NCBI GenBank assembly: GCA_009783265.1
Contig: WRHM01000005.1
Location: 121,485 to 185,484, forward strand
Source: Oscillospiraceae bacterium
GTDB taxonomy: Bacteria > Bacillota > Clostridia > Oscillospirales > WRJC01
Reading direction: 5' to 3'
DNA: 64,000 nucleotides
In this document: piece by piece, positions 15,868 to 24,717 of the stretch
Numbering within the stretch: the stretch's first letter is position 1
Layout: each line of letters begins with the position of its first letter
The notes under the pieces: generated by a model
Databases searched by the model: none
The model's input: the letters and a program-made list of their open reading frames with translations, nothing else
Told to the model about the DNA's origin: nothing
Made by a program: the position numbers and the translations under genes

Positions 15868-17907
15868 TTATCCGCTTCCTTTCATAAGATTTTCTAATAA
15901 TATTTTATAATCGCCAAGAACATTTGTCAAAACTTCAATTTCGTAATCTGTTATTTTGTACGCGTTTTGATATTTTATTAATTGTTCTTTTGCCTCTATT
16001 TCCATCAAAAGATTATTCTTATCATTTCCTGCAATCGCCCGTCCGCTTTTTACTTGTCCATAATGGATAAGTTCTTCAAAAAGCCCGGATGCCGAAGCAT
16101 TCGTGTGTAAAACAATCGTTCCGTCTGAAAAAGTGACTGCTTCCGCGCCTTTTGAAATCAACCATTTGTCCATTTCGTCAGATTGCTCTAACGAAACACC
16201 TTTATTTTCCAAAGAATTTTTTACGCGTTCTATCGTCGCCGGATCTATGGGTTTTTGTTTTTCAATAATTTCCTGCGCTTTTTCCGAAATTAACATAATA
16301 TCTTTACCGCCTGTATCTATTATACTGTTATTCTCAGGATTTGTCAAGAATTTTTCGGGATTTATTTGCTGTTCGCGGCTTACTGCCGGATAAATTTCCC
16401 CGTCAACTTCAATTCCGGCTTTGGCGCGGTTTTGCGCGTCAAGTTCACGCTCCCATTCGCCGTTGTCAGCCGCGATAATTTCTTCCTGCATACGCTTGCG
16501 TTCGTCCAAAGATAAACCCAAAACGTTTTCATTGACAACGCCTCTGTGTATGCAGTGACAATTAATAGCTTCGCCCGGCGGCAGACAAGTATCTCGAGGA
16601 TACATAGGATAATATATGCCGCCGTCCGCTCCGGCAAGCGTAAACGGTTCGTCTTTTTCCACGATTACGCCGTCCATCGCCACATGATTTTCACGCGGCT
16701 TGTTTTTATGCGACCCCGTATGCCGCCACTCTTTGCCCTCGACTGCGGGGTTTTGTATGATTGCCTCCTGTTGCGCGACCGAGTGAGCGCGTAAAACTTC
16801 AGTTACGGCGACAGTTCGGGCTTTGTAGTATTCGTCGCGTATGCCGCTGTCTAATATAGCCTGAGTGAATTCGGCTATGCTCTGACCCGCTGTAAGCCCG
16901 CCAATTAATATATTTTCGAGTTCTTTATAGCAGGTATTACGCATTAAAATACCTAAATCAAAACTCCAATCCTCAATCCAAGAAGCGGTCCGCGTCATAA
17001 TATTTGTAACAGTAAGCTCAGGGTCTATTTGCCATATAGTTAAAATAATTCCTCCTGTGTTATCAAATGACGATGAATACGAATGATTTTCTGGAATTTT
17101 GATAGTTTCGTCTATGCCGGATAAATAATAAACGGTATATTCAATCGCATTTATGGTGATTGATATTTTTTTATTTTCTTTCAAATAATCTATGTATTCT
17201 TCAAAGCACAAATTGTTTTCATAACACAAATAAGAGTGCGGCTGTCCGATGTAACGGTAATGCCACGGTTCGTAAGGGATTTTCGTTATGTTTTCTTTGT
17301 TTTGCGGATAGCGTAATATAAATCCGTATTTATACGAATTATCAGCAAACCATGTACCCTGTCTGGAATTACCGATATTAACGCCATTATAAGAAATATC
17401 GACGGCAAGCCCGGTTTGATGTTCGCTGTAATCCGGCAATGCCACAATAGATTTATCTTCCGCGGAATCATATAGCGATTGCTGGTATTCGCGCGTTCTG
17501 TACCCTTCGGTTACGCGAAACTCGTCATACCCCATTTTGGCGGCAGAATCAAACATCCCTTTCAGCATAATAAGCGCTTCTTTATCCAATAGATTATCAG
17601 TATTTAATGTTTTTACGTAATCTGAAACTTTAACTAAATCGACTGATATATTATTTGGTACTTTATAATTGCTGTTAATGAGCAGTAAATTGTCTTTACT
17701 TATATTGGCAAGTTGTTGATATGTGAATATCTGTGGATTATCATTAGTGATATTACTCTGTATAGGTGGTCGCGGCGGTATTTTATACCTGTTATCATTT
17801 GCCAGTATATTAAGCAGAACCCACACAGAACCGAAAATCAATATAACGATAATAGCTGCTTTAATCGCAGGGGAATTATGCTTTGTTTTCCATTGCCTTT
17901 GTGCCAT
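15868..17907 (-). CDS. Chimeric VanY D,D-carboxypeptidase - MuF phage domain - toxin-like C-terminus
   Basis: 679 residues in three parts. Residues 1-292 form a near-complete VanG-type VanY: membrane helix (15-35), zinc and catalytic motifs SEHQTGLAVD (161-170) and EPWHYRY (213-219), and the C-terminal beta domain. This enzyme trims the terminal D-Ala from peptidoglycan precursors. Residues about 296-460 are the C-terminal part of an SPP1 gp7/MuF head morphogenesis domain (GEAINCHCIHRG). Residues about 535-679 resemble a zincin-like polymorphic toxin domain (EELIH 611-615, EIEAKE 636-641). The junction lies near 17030. The ORF is uninterrupted. VanR and VanS lie just upstream. Confidence 0.8.
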   Translation of the reverse strand: MAQRQWKTKHNSPAIKAAIIVILIFGSVWVLLNILANDNRYKIPPRPPIQSNITNDNPQIFTYQQLANISKDNLLLINSNYKVPNNISVDLVKVSDYVKTLNTDNLLDKEALIMLKGMFDSAAKMGYDEFRVTEGYRTREYQQSLYDSAEDKSIVALPDYSEHQTGLAVDISYNGVNIGNSRQGTWFADNSYKYGFILRYPQNKENITKIPYEPWHYRYIGQPHSYLCYENNLCFEEYIDYLKENKKISITINAIEYTVYYLSGIDETIKIPENHSYSSSFDNTGGIILTIWQIDPELTVTNIMTRTASWIEDWSFDLGILMRNTCYKELENILIGGLTAGQSIAEFTQAILDSGIRDEYYKARTVAVTEVLRAHSVAQQEAIIQNPAVEGKEWRHTGSHKNKPRENHVAMDGVIVEKDEPFTLAGADGGIYYPMYPRDTCLPPGEAINCHCIHRGVVNENVLGLSLDERKRMQEEIIAADNGEWERELDAQNRAKAGIEVDGEIYPAVSREQQINPEKFLTNPENNSIIDTGGKDIMLISEKAQEIIEKQKPIDPATIERVKNSLENKGVSLEQSDEMDKWLISKGAEAVTFSDGTIVLHTNASASGLFEELIHYGQVKSGRAIAGNDKNNLLMEIEAKEQLIKYQNAYKITDYEIEVLTNVLGDYKILLENLMKGSG

Positions 17908-17934
17908 ATATTTTGTTTTTCCCCCTATTTCTTA

Positions 17935-17988
17935 AAAAATAAAAAAGCTCGTTACTTATGATATTAATTCTACCAAAAGTAAACGAGC
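17935..17988 (-). terminator. Strong terminator between vanS and vanY chimera
   Basis: On the minus strand GCTCGTTTACTT pairs with AAGTAACGAGC and is followed by a long T run (TTTTTTATTTTTT). It lies 27 bp before the chimera start, so read-through from vanRS would be limited. Confidence 0.8.
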
Positions 17989-18050
17989 CGTTTTATAATA
18001 TTTTATTTTTAATTTCCTAATAAAAAGTGAAGATAATATTTATGTTTTAT

Positions 18051-18077
18051 GTAGGGCGCGACGCCCTCGGCGCGCCG
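18051..18077. repeat. Short GTAGGG-type palindrome
   Basis: GTAGGGCGCGACGCCCT followed by CGGCGCGCCG just after the vanS stop. It is a partial copy of the GTAGGGG...CCCCTAC family seen at 54376, 60005 and 62071. Confidence 0.5.
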
Positions 18078-18079
18078 TT

Positions 18080-19174
18080 TTACGCGACAGGAAGTTCTAC
18101 TGTGAACATAGTATAATTAACGTCGCTTTCGGCGTAGATATTCCCGCCGTGCGCCGCGATTATTTCTTTCGCGATCGCAAGCCCAAGACCCGCGCCGCCC
18201 GTATCGGAAGAACGCGCGTTGTCCAACCGGAAAAACCGCTCAAATATAGACGTGAGTTTTTCCTGCGGGATACTACCGTCATTCTTAAATACAATAGTTA
18301 GTTTATCCTCCGAAACATCTGCCGTTATTTCAATGATACTGTTATCCCCGCTATACGCGATAGCATTTTTCATAATATTATTAAATACTCTTGCCAGTTT
18401 ATCCGGATCGGCGTAAACAGATAAATCTTCCGGCGCATGAATGACCGCTTGTTTGCCATTGGCGGCAAGCTGCGGATAAAACTCGTCTGTTAATTGCGCG
18501 AGCATATAATATAAATCTATGTTTTGTTTTGCGAGCGTAATTGCTTGGAAGTTATATCGCGTAATCTCGAAAAATTCATTGATAAGCCGTTCAAGACGAT
18601 AAGCCTTGTCTAATGTGATATGAACATATTTTGCTTTTTGCTCAGCCGGCATATCCGGCGCTTCATCAAGCAAGTTAAGATAACCTATAACAGAAGTCAG
18701 CGGCGTTTTGATGTCGTGGGCGAGATACACAATCAAATCGTTTTTACGCTGCTCGGCCTCTCTTGCTAATCTTGAATTTCGCAGGACTTCCTGTTTTGCC
18801 TGATTCATGCGGATTTCAACCTGTTTGAGTTCGACGGGCAGTTGAATTATATCATCGCCCTGTTCGACCAGAACTTCACTCGCCTCGACGATGGTGTCTA
18901 TAAATCCGAGCGTTTTTCTCCAGTAAAAGACAAAAATAACAACAAAACCGACAAGTCCGCCAATAAAAACAATTCCAACAGCGTTATTATCAAACTGTTT
19001 GAAAAATTTATAAACCGGGTCGTAAGGCTGCCAGATAAACAAGCTCAGAAGTATTTTGGATAAAATCAAAATAAATATAATAATCGCAACATATATAATC
19101 AATGTTATAAAAAATTTAGTTAATATTGATTTCGTTATTCCGTTCCCAAACTTACTTTTTGTTTTATTTTTCAA
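18080..19174 (-). CDS. vanS: Sensor histidine kinase, VanS type
   Basis: 364 residues. Two membrane helices (about 18-45 and 70-90) flank a very short external loop, as in VanS sensors. A HAMP-like linker, a HisKA domain with the phospho-acceptor in AHDIKTP and an HATPase_c domain (NNIMKNAI N-box, GGAGLGLAIAKEI G-box) follow. It phosphorylates the partner regulator in response to glycopeptides or wall stress. It overlaps vanR by 11 bp. A vanY-derived gene follows downstream, as in VanG-type clusters, but no ligase or VanH/VanT genes are in the window. Confidence 0.8.
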   Translation of the reverse strand: MKNKTKSKFGNGITKSILTKFFITLIIYVAIIIFILILSKILLSLFIWQPYDPVYKFFKQFDNNAVGIVFIGGLVGFVVIFVFYWRKTLGFIDTIVEASEVLVEQGDDIIQLPVELKQVEIRMNQAKQEVLRNSRLAREAEQRKNDLIVYLAHDIKTPLTSVIGYLNLLDEAPDMPAEQKAKYVHITLDKAYRLERLINEFFEITRYNFQAITLAKQNIDLYYMLAQLTDEFYPQLAANGKQAVIHAPEDLSVYADPDKLARVFNNIMKNAIAYSGDNSIIEITADVSEDKLTIVFKNDGSIPQEKLTSIFERFFRLDNARSSDTGGAGLGLAIAKEIIAAHGGNIYAESDVNYTMFTVELPVA

Positions 19175-19865
19175 TTTTATAGCCGACCCCCCATACTGTT
19201 TTTATATATTTAGGATTATCAACGGCATCGTTCATTTTTTCGCGCAGATGACGGATATGAACGGTAATAGTATTGTTGTTTTTAGTGTAATATTCATCGC
19301 CCCATATCTCGTGAAACAGTTTCTCGGAACTCACTACATTTCCTTTTCGTTCACAGAGTATCCGCAGAATCGAAAATTCCGTAGGCGTGAGTGCCAAAGG
19401 CTTTTCGTTCAGATAACACTCATGCGTATTTTGGTCAATGACAAGTCCCGAATGTACGATAACATTCTCATTTTGTATTTGCGCCGATGATCCGCTGTAT
19501 TTCTTATACCGCCGCAGCTGCGCTTTGACCCGCGCCACTAATTCAAGCGGACGGAAAGGTTTTGTGATATAATCGTCCGCGCCGAGCGTCAGCCCTGTGA
19601 TTTTATCTGTTTCCGTGTCTTTCGCCGTCAGCATGATAATGGGATAAGTATGATTTTCCCGGATTTTTTGACATATAGAAAGACCGTCTGTGTCCGGCAG
19701 CATTATATCGAGTATAGCGAAGTCAAGTTCGATTGTGCGAATACACTCCAGCGCGGTATTCGCGGTATAATACTTGAAAACCGTGTAGTTTTCGTTTTTC
19801 AGGTATAATTCAATCAAGTCGGCAATCTCACGTTCGTCGTCAACAACAAGTATCTTTTCAGCCAT
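19164..19865 (-). CDS. vanR: Response regulator, VanR type (OmpR/PhoB family)
   Basis: 233 residues. The receiver domain has the acidic pair VDDER, the phospho-acceptor Asp in LDIMLPD (about residue 53) and K in ADDYITKPF. The C-terminal winged helix (TPTEFSILRILCERKG, then NTITVHIRHLREKM and VWGVGYK) binds DNA as a dimer. It is the first gene of the vanR-vanS unit, with an AAAGGC ribosome site. It probably controls its own operon and the vanY gene beyond the terminator at 17935. Confidence 0.83.
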   Translation of the reverse strand: MAEKILVVDDEREIADLIELYLKNENYTVFKYYTANTALECIRTIELDFAILDIMLPDTDGLSICQKIRENHTYPIIMLTAKDTETDKITGLTLGADDYITKPFRPLELVARVKAQLRRYKKYSGSSAQIQNENVIVHSGLVIDQNTHECYLNEKPLALTPTEFSILRILCERKGNVVSSEKLFHEIWGDEYYTKNNNTITVHIRHLREKMNDAVDNPKYIKTVWGVGYKIEK

Positions 19866-20093
19866 TAATATAGCCTTTCTGAAATATTATATATATCGAT
19901 ATTTTATCAGGATATATATAACTTGTTGTGATTTTTTTATTAATTAAAAATTAAGATTTTCATAAGATGCTTATTAAATAATGACGGCGAAAATTCTGAA
20001 TATAATATTATACAAAATAAAAAATATAATTGAAATTGAAATAAATATGTGATATAATATATCCGGAATTTATATTTTAAACAGTTATGAATT

Positions 20094-20327
20094 ATGAATA
20101 ACGTAATTGAAAGATACAGGGATATGGAAGACGAATACGGTATGGAGCGAACCTTGACTGATAGCGAGATTACCTCCGTATTGCATCTTATTCCTGTCAT
20201 ATATTATGGATGTCTTGTTACAAGTGTAGTAATGTGTGGAGAAAACGAAAAAATAGACCCACAGCAAATGGATAGAGAGCATGACTGGCTTATGCGATGG
20301 CGTGAAGCCTGTAATAAATTAATATAA
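20094..20327 (+). CDS. Small hypothetical protein
   Basis: 77 residues, not recognised. It has a polar start (MNNVIERYRDMEDEYGMERTLTDSEI), a hydrophobic middle (IPVIYYGCLVTSVVMCG) and a polar end. A TATAAT box lies near 20055, but the ribosome binding site is weak. It is 44 bp before the nucleotidyltransferase gene and may be co-transcribed with it. Confidence 0.45.
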   Translation: MNNVIERYRDMEDEYGMERTLTDSEITSVLHLIPVIYYGCLVTSVVMCGENEKIDPQQMDREHDWLMRWREACNKLI

Positions 20328-20371
20328 CAAAAATAAGCATAAGTCAATTATGAAAGGAGACGATAAATATT

Positions 20372-21370
20372 ATGGTAGAAACCAAAGATATGAAAGAAAA
20401 AAGCATAAATTATTTTGATAATATAATAATGCCGATGATTCGCGAAAAACATTCTGATATTTTAGACGAAATGAGTTTTATGATCGGCGGCTCGGTCGGC
20501 TTGGGCATTGACGATGAATTATCAGATTTGGATTCGGCTATATGGCTTCCCGATGATATTTGGAAGCAGAACGGTTTGTTACAGATAAATCTTGACAAAT
20601 GTTTGCGTGAAACTAATTTATGGAATCCATGCGGTTCAGGGATTCAGGTATATCCGTTGTCATGGATTCTTGACGGCAAGGGAGAAAAAATGCTTAACAG
20701 TGGTAATGTCCCGTGGAAAAAACTATCGTTTGACGCTTTATACGGGCTGTTTGTTTTACATAACCAGCCGATATGGCATGACCCTCAGGACAGGTTAGGC
20801 AGACTTCGCAAAATGACTATGCCGGAGAAGATGCCTGAGATTCTATGGAAGAAGAAACTGCTTGAAAAAATACAAGCTTTCGTGGACGACGGTATGGACG
20901 AAATAAGAAGATGTGTAAACCGCGGGCATTATTTAGACGCGTTTATTCCGTTAGGCGACGCTGTGAAAGCGATGCTTGAATTAGGTTTTATGGTTTGTCG
21001 TCAGTATTACCCGTATCGTAAGCATTTAAGCTGGGCATTTAACAGACTGCCATCGCCGATTTCGGACTTAAAGTCAAATTTTGATTTATTGTATGCCGCG
21101 GCAGACTGGGAAGCGCGGCTGAACATAATGGAAACGATATATAATTTTTACAGAGATTATATTATTTCTAATAATCTTTTGCCGGAGCTTGATTTTAACC
21201 GCGTTGATTTAATAGAAATGCCCCTGCACGAAAACGAATTTCATAATGCCAGCGCTCTTTTGGATAACCCGAATTATCTGAATGAAATGGCAACCAAAAA
21301 AGAAAAGGCAATTAGTTTAGGTCACGACGCAAAAGCATGGTGGGTTATAAACTGGTGGGGGATAGAATAA
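20372..21370 (+). CDS. Nucleotidyltransferase-fold protein (DUF4037-like)
   Basis: 332 residues. The N-terminal motif GGSVGLGIDDELSDLDSAIW (around residues 36-55) carries the GGS and D-x-D pattern of the kanamycin nucleotidyltransferase superfamily. The rest is helical with conserved aromatic and Trp residues. These proteins transfer nucleotides to small molecules or to proteins; the acceptor here is unknown. A strong AAAGGAGA ribosome site supports the ATG at 20372. Confidence 0.7.
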   Translation: MVETKDMKEKSINYFDNIIMPMIREKHSDILDEMSFMIGGSVGLGIDDELSDLDSAIWLPDDIWKQNGLLQINLDKCLRETNLWNPCGSGIQVYPLSWILDGKGEKMLNSGNVPWKKLSFDALYGLFVLHNQPIWHDPQDRLGRLRKMTMPEKMPEILWKKKLLEKIQAFVDDGMDEIRRCVNRGHYLDAFIPLGDAVKAMLELGFMVCRQYYPYRKHLSWAFNRLPSPISDLKSNFDLLYAAADWEARLNIMETIYNFYRDYIISNNLLPELDFNRVDLIEMPLHENEFHNASALLDNPNYLNEMATKKEKAISLGHDAKAWWVINWWGIE

Positions 21371-21489
21371 AAAATAAAGGGATAAAAATATATGTTTGCA
21401 TATAAAGTCTGGATAATATAGTCCATACAGAACCGATTTATGCTATTATAATATAGTACTTAATAAACAAGATAAGGAGTTAAAATAAT

Positions 21490-22806
21490 ATGTTTGGAAA
21501 AGAATTTTTTAATTTTGTATTTATAGGGGCGGGAAGCACCTCGTTTACGTTAAGATTAGTCAGCGATATATTGCATGAAGACGATTTTATTTTATCGGGT
21601 GAACTCAGGCTTGTTGACATAGACCCCATCGCTCTTGATGATTCTTATGAAGCGGTAAAAAAGATGGTTGAGACAAGCGGGCGGGATTTTAAAGTCACGA
21701 AGCATATTGATTTTATGGAAACATTGGCCGGATGCGATTTTTTATTTTTTACTTTTGTCACAGGTTCATACCCGTCATGGAAAAAAGATATAGATATATG
21801 CACAAAACACGGCATATTGCAGTCTGTCGGAGATACGATAGGCCCGGGCGGGATAATACGCACTCTGCGCAATGTGCCGGTAGTGTATAATATAGCAAAA
21901 GCAATGGAAAAAATATCGCCTGACGCGTGGATTATAAATTATTCAAATCCCGAGGGCGCGTTATGTCTCGCCATTTCAAAATATACAAATATAAAAACGT
22001 TCGGGTTATGTCACGGGACTCCAGATACTGTTAGGTCTCTCGCCGAAAATGTGTATAAAGTCTCACCTGATAAACTTTTATACAGCGCAGCCGGGATAAA
22101 TCACCTCACATGGATTACAAAACTCGAAATCGACGGCGAAAACGTATATCCCAAACTCAGAAAACTTCTTGATGAAACCGGATATGGCAAACAGGAGCCA
22201 ATATCTGCGCAGCTTTATGATATTTTCGGGCTTTACCCCGCGCCCGGCGACAGGCATGTAGGCGAATTTTTCCCCTATTATTTAAAAAAAGATGTGCTTG
22301 CGGAGCAGAATTATAAATGGGGAAACGCGGATTTTAATATGCTTGATGAATGGCGCAACAGTTCTCTGGGAAATATCAAAAAGCTCAAAGAAGGAATGAT
22401 CGGATTTAAAGAATTCGGAACGTCAGGCGAAACCGCCACGCATTTTATGCGCGCATTATCAACCGGGAAAGTGACGCTTGAAATGGCTAATGTAATTAAC
22501 AAAGGATATATAGATAATTTATCTCAGGATATTATTGTGGAAGTCCCGGTTTTTGTAGACTCTTTTGGATTACACCCGCAAAAAATCGGCGCGCTTCCCG
22601 ACGCGATAGCGGCAAAATGCGATATTTTAGGCAGGGAATATAATTTAGCCGTCAGGGCGGCGGTAGAATGTGACAGAACTCTCGCGCTTCAGGCAATTAT
22701 GCTCGATCCTCTTTGCGCAAACTGCAAATATCCTGATAAATTGCTTGATGAACTTATCATGGCGTATATTGACCTGCTTCCTGCCGAATGGAAAAAGAAA
22801 ATATAA
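21490..22806 (+). CDS. Glycoside hydrolase family 4 (alpha-galactosidase/glucosidase type)
   Basis: 438 residues. The N-terminal Rossmann motif (FIGAGSTSFT) binds NAD. The metal and catalytic regions follow: NYSNPEG near 150, CHG near 175, GINHLTW near 205 and GDRHVGEF near 258. GH4 enzymes hydrolyse alpha- or beta-glycosides through NAD-dependent oxidation and Mn2+ at C2-C3 and act in the cytoplasm. The substrate cannot be fixed from sequence. Its neighbours (GNAT, Gfo/Idh oxidoreductase, sugar-binding lipoprotein) suggest use of scavenged glycans. Confidence 0.88.
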   Translation: MFGKEFFNFVFIGAGSTSFTLRLVSDILHEDDFILSGELRLVDIDPIALDDSYEAVKKMVETSGRDFKVTKHIDFMETLAGCDFLFFTFVTGSYPSWKKDIDICTKHGILQSVGDTIGPGGIIRTLRNVPVVYNIAKAMEKISPDAWIINYSNPEGALCLAISKYTNIKTFGLCHGTPDTVRSLAENVYKVSPDKLLYSAAGINHLTWITKLEIDGENVYPKLRKLLDETGYGKQEPISAQLYDIFGLYPAPGDRHVGEFFPYYLKKDVLAEQNYKWGNADFNMLDEWRNSSLGNIKKLKEGMIGFKEFGTSGETATHFMRALSTGKVTLEMANVINKGYIDNLSQDIIVEVPVFVDSFGLHPQKIGALPDAIAAKCDILGREYNLAVRAAVECDRTLALQAIMLDPLCANCKYPDKLLDELIMAYIDLLPAEWKKKI

Positions 22807-22835
22807 CATAATGAAAGCAGGGTATAACAAAATAA

Positions 22836-23405
22836 ATGAAATCGAAATTTATTGAGCTTGAATCGGAGCGGTTGATTTACCGTAAATTCAAATATGACGA
22901 TTTTCCGGAAGTTTTTGACTGGCTTGGAAACGCCGAAAACATGAAATACTGGATGGGTGAACCCAAAAGCGAATCAGAAACGCGTGATTATATAAACTGG
23001 GCAATCTCAAGTTCAGAGGCAGAAGATATTAAAAATTATGAATTTGCCGTTGTATTAAAATCCGAAAATATTTTAATAGGTTCTGCAACATTGATTAATT
23101 TGCCCGGCGACCCTGAAATCGGCTGGGTTTTACACAAAAATTACTGGAGGCAGGGCTACGGAACAGAAATTGGCAGAGCGTTATTAAAATTTAGCTTTGA
23201 TACTCTTGGGCTTCGCCGGATTATTGCGGCGTGCAACGCAAAAAATCGCGGCTCATACAGAATCATGGAAAAAATCGGTATGCGCCGCGAAGGGCATTTT
23301 ATCAAAGCGCAGCAGGGAAACAGCGCGCTTGATTATGAATGGTGCGACAGGTTTCAATACGCGATATTAAAAGAAGAATGGAAACAGTGGGATATAAATA
23401 AATAA
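22836..23405 (+). CDS. GNAT acetyltransferase, RimJ/RimL type
   Basis: 189 residues. Starts with the RimL-like ESERLIYRKFKYDDFPEVFDWL, then EIGWVLHKNYWRQGYGTE (acetyl-CoA site) and AACNAKNRGSYRIMEKIGM. Enzymes of this group acetylate protein N-termini, antibiotics or small amines. It lies 29 bp after the GH4 gene on the same strand, but the role is unknown. Confidence 0.82.
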   Translation: MKSKFIELESERLIYRKFKYDDFPEVFDWLGNAENMKYWMGEPKSESETRDYINWAISSSEAEDIKNYEFAVVLKSENILIGSATLINLPGDPEIGWVLHKNYWRQGYGTEIGRALLKFSFDTLGLRRIIAACNAKNRGSYRIMEKIGMRREGHFIKAQQGNSALDYEWCDRFQYAILKEEWKQWDINK

Positions 23406-23423
23406 AAAATAAATAGTTTTTTA

Positions 23424-24041
23424 TTATTTCATACGAATCAATTTTGCCGGATTACCGCCCATAACAGCGTTGTCCGGCACAGATTTTATAACAACTGCAC
23501 CCATGCCGATTAACGCTCCTTGACCAACAGATAAATACTGCCTCACAGTTGCGTCCTGACCAATATAAGCCGTATCTTCTACCCGTACGCAGCCGGCCAG
23601 ATGCGCACCTGTTGCCATGACAACCCGTTTGCCGACAATGCAATTATGGTTTACAACCGCGCCGGAGAGCATAAAGCAGCTCTCGCCGAGTGTTGCTTCA
23701 GCCCCTATAAAACAATTCGGATAAATCACGCAGCCTCGTCCGATGACAGCCGACGGGTGGACAAAAGTCGTTGGGTCAATCAAAGTTATCAGCCGTTTTG
23801 AAATATCCGGATTATCCAAATGCGCCCGTGGCCATTCGTTATCGTGAATCAACGCGTTATCACAAAAACGTGATAATGCCGAAAGGTCGCCAAGAACCGG
23901 CACTCCATCGGGCGACGTCTGTTCCTGCGTTTCTTCGGCGCGAATAATTCCAAGCAGGTTATAATTGCCTGCCCGGCGAATAATTTCGATTATTTCCCTG
24001 CCGTGAATACCGGACGACAACAATATAACATCAGTTGGCAT
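23424..24041 (-). CDS. NeuD/PglD-type acyltransferase with left-handed beta-helix
   Basis: 205 residues. The N-terminal Rossmann-like part (ILLSSGIHGREIIEIIRRAG) binds the sugar nucleotide, and the C-terminal hexapeptide repeats (IGRGCVIYPN, IGAEATLGES, VGKRVVMATGAHL, IGMGAVV) form a trimeric beta-helix that binds acetyl-CoA. The family O- or N-acetylates nucleotide sugars for surface glycans. The usual glycan operon is absent here. The start is the ATG at 24041. Confidence 0.83.
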   Translation of the reverse strand: MPTDVILLSSGIHGREIIEIIRRAGNYNLLGIIRAEETQEQTSPDGVPVLGDLSALSRFCDNALIHDNEWPRAHLDNPDISKRLITLIDPTTFVHPSAVIGRGCVIYPNCFIGAEATLGESCFMLSGAVVNHNCIVGKRVVMATGAHLAGCVRVEDTAYIGQDATVRQYLSVGQGALIGMGAVVIKSVPDNAVMGGNPAKLIRMK

Positions 24042-24076
24042 TATATATTCTCCTAATTTTTCTATTGACTTTATTT

Positions 24077-24532
24077 TTAATACCCTTCTAAAAGCTCAAT
24101 CATTATTTTTAAAGTATCTCTCGTATCTACGTATGAATACCAGCCGCTGTCTTCTTTGCCGCCCCTTTGGAGCGTGGGCATATTATTTTCTCCCATAAGA
24201 GACAAAGTCTTTTCCATGCCGTTGATATTAAACCCGATATGATGAAATCCCTCGCCATATTTGTCTAAAAATTCGCGCCATACGCTCGGGCCGTTATCCG
24301 GCTCAATAAGCTCGACAGTCAGATTATCAATATTAAAAAACGCAAGTTTTGCCTTAGCGTCGGTGGATTCCCCGCGATAGATTGTGCCTTCTTTGTTCTG
24401 GCCGCCAGCCCAGAACCATGACGGTTTTTCAATTCCGAAAAAATCGGCGTAATCCTGCGAGGTTTTTTCTATATCATTGACAACAAGACATATATGCGCT
24501 ACTGCTTTTTTATTTCCCAATAAATCTTTCAT
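24077..24532 (-). CDS. VOC family protein (glyoxalase/epimerase fold)
   Basis: 151 residues with two beta-alpha-beta-beta-beta modules. HICLVVNDIEKTSQDYADFF opens the first and GFHHIGFNINGMEKTL the second, carrying histidines and Glu (VELIEP) at the usual metal positions, as in methylmalonyl-CoA epimerases and bleomycin-resistance proteins. The substrate is unknown. It is 35 bp upstream of the NeuD-like gene and probably in the same transcript. Confidence 0.78.
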   Translation of the reverse strand: MKDLLGNKKAVAHICLVVNDIEKTSQDYADFFGIEKPSWFWAGGQNKEGTIYRGESTDAKAKLAFFNIDNLTVELIEPDNGPSVWREFLDKYGEGFHHIGFNINGMEKTLSLMGENNMPTLQRGGKEDSGWYSYVDTRDTLKIMIELLEGY

Positions 24533-24717
24533 AATAATTTTTAATTTACTCCTTTTATTTTTAATTATTTTTAATATTATTATTTATGATTATATCACGG
24601 GCTTTAATTATAATCAAGTATTTTAACAAATAAATCACAGCTTTATCATAATATTTTGATATAATTCAGATAAAGTTATAATTAAATAAATTATATTATA
24701 TTTGGAGGTATTTATTT

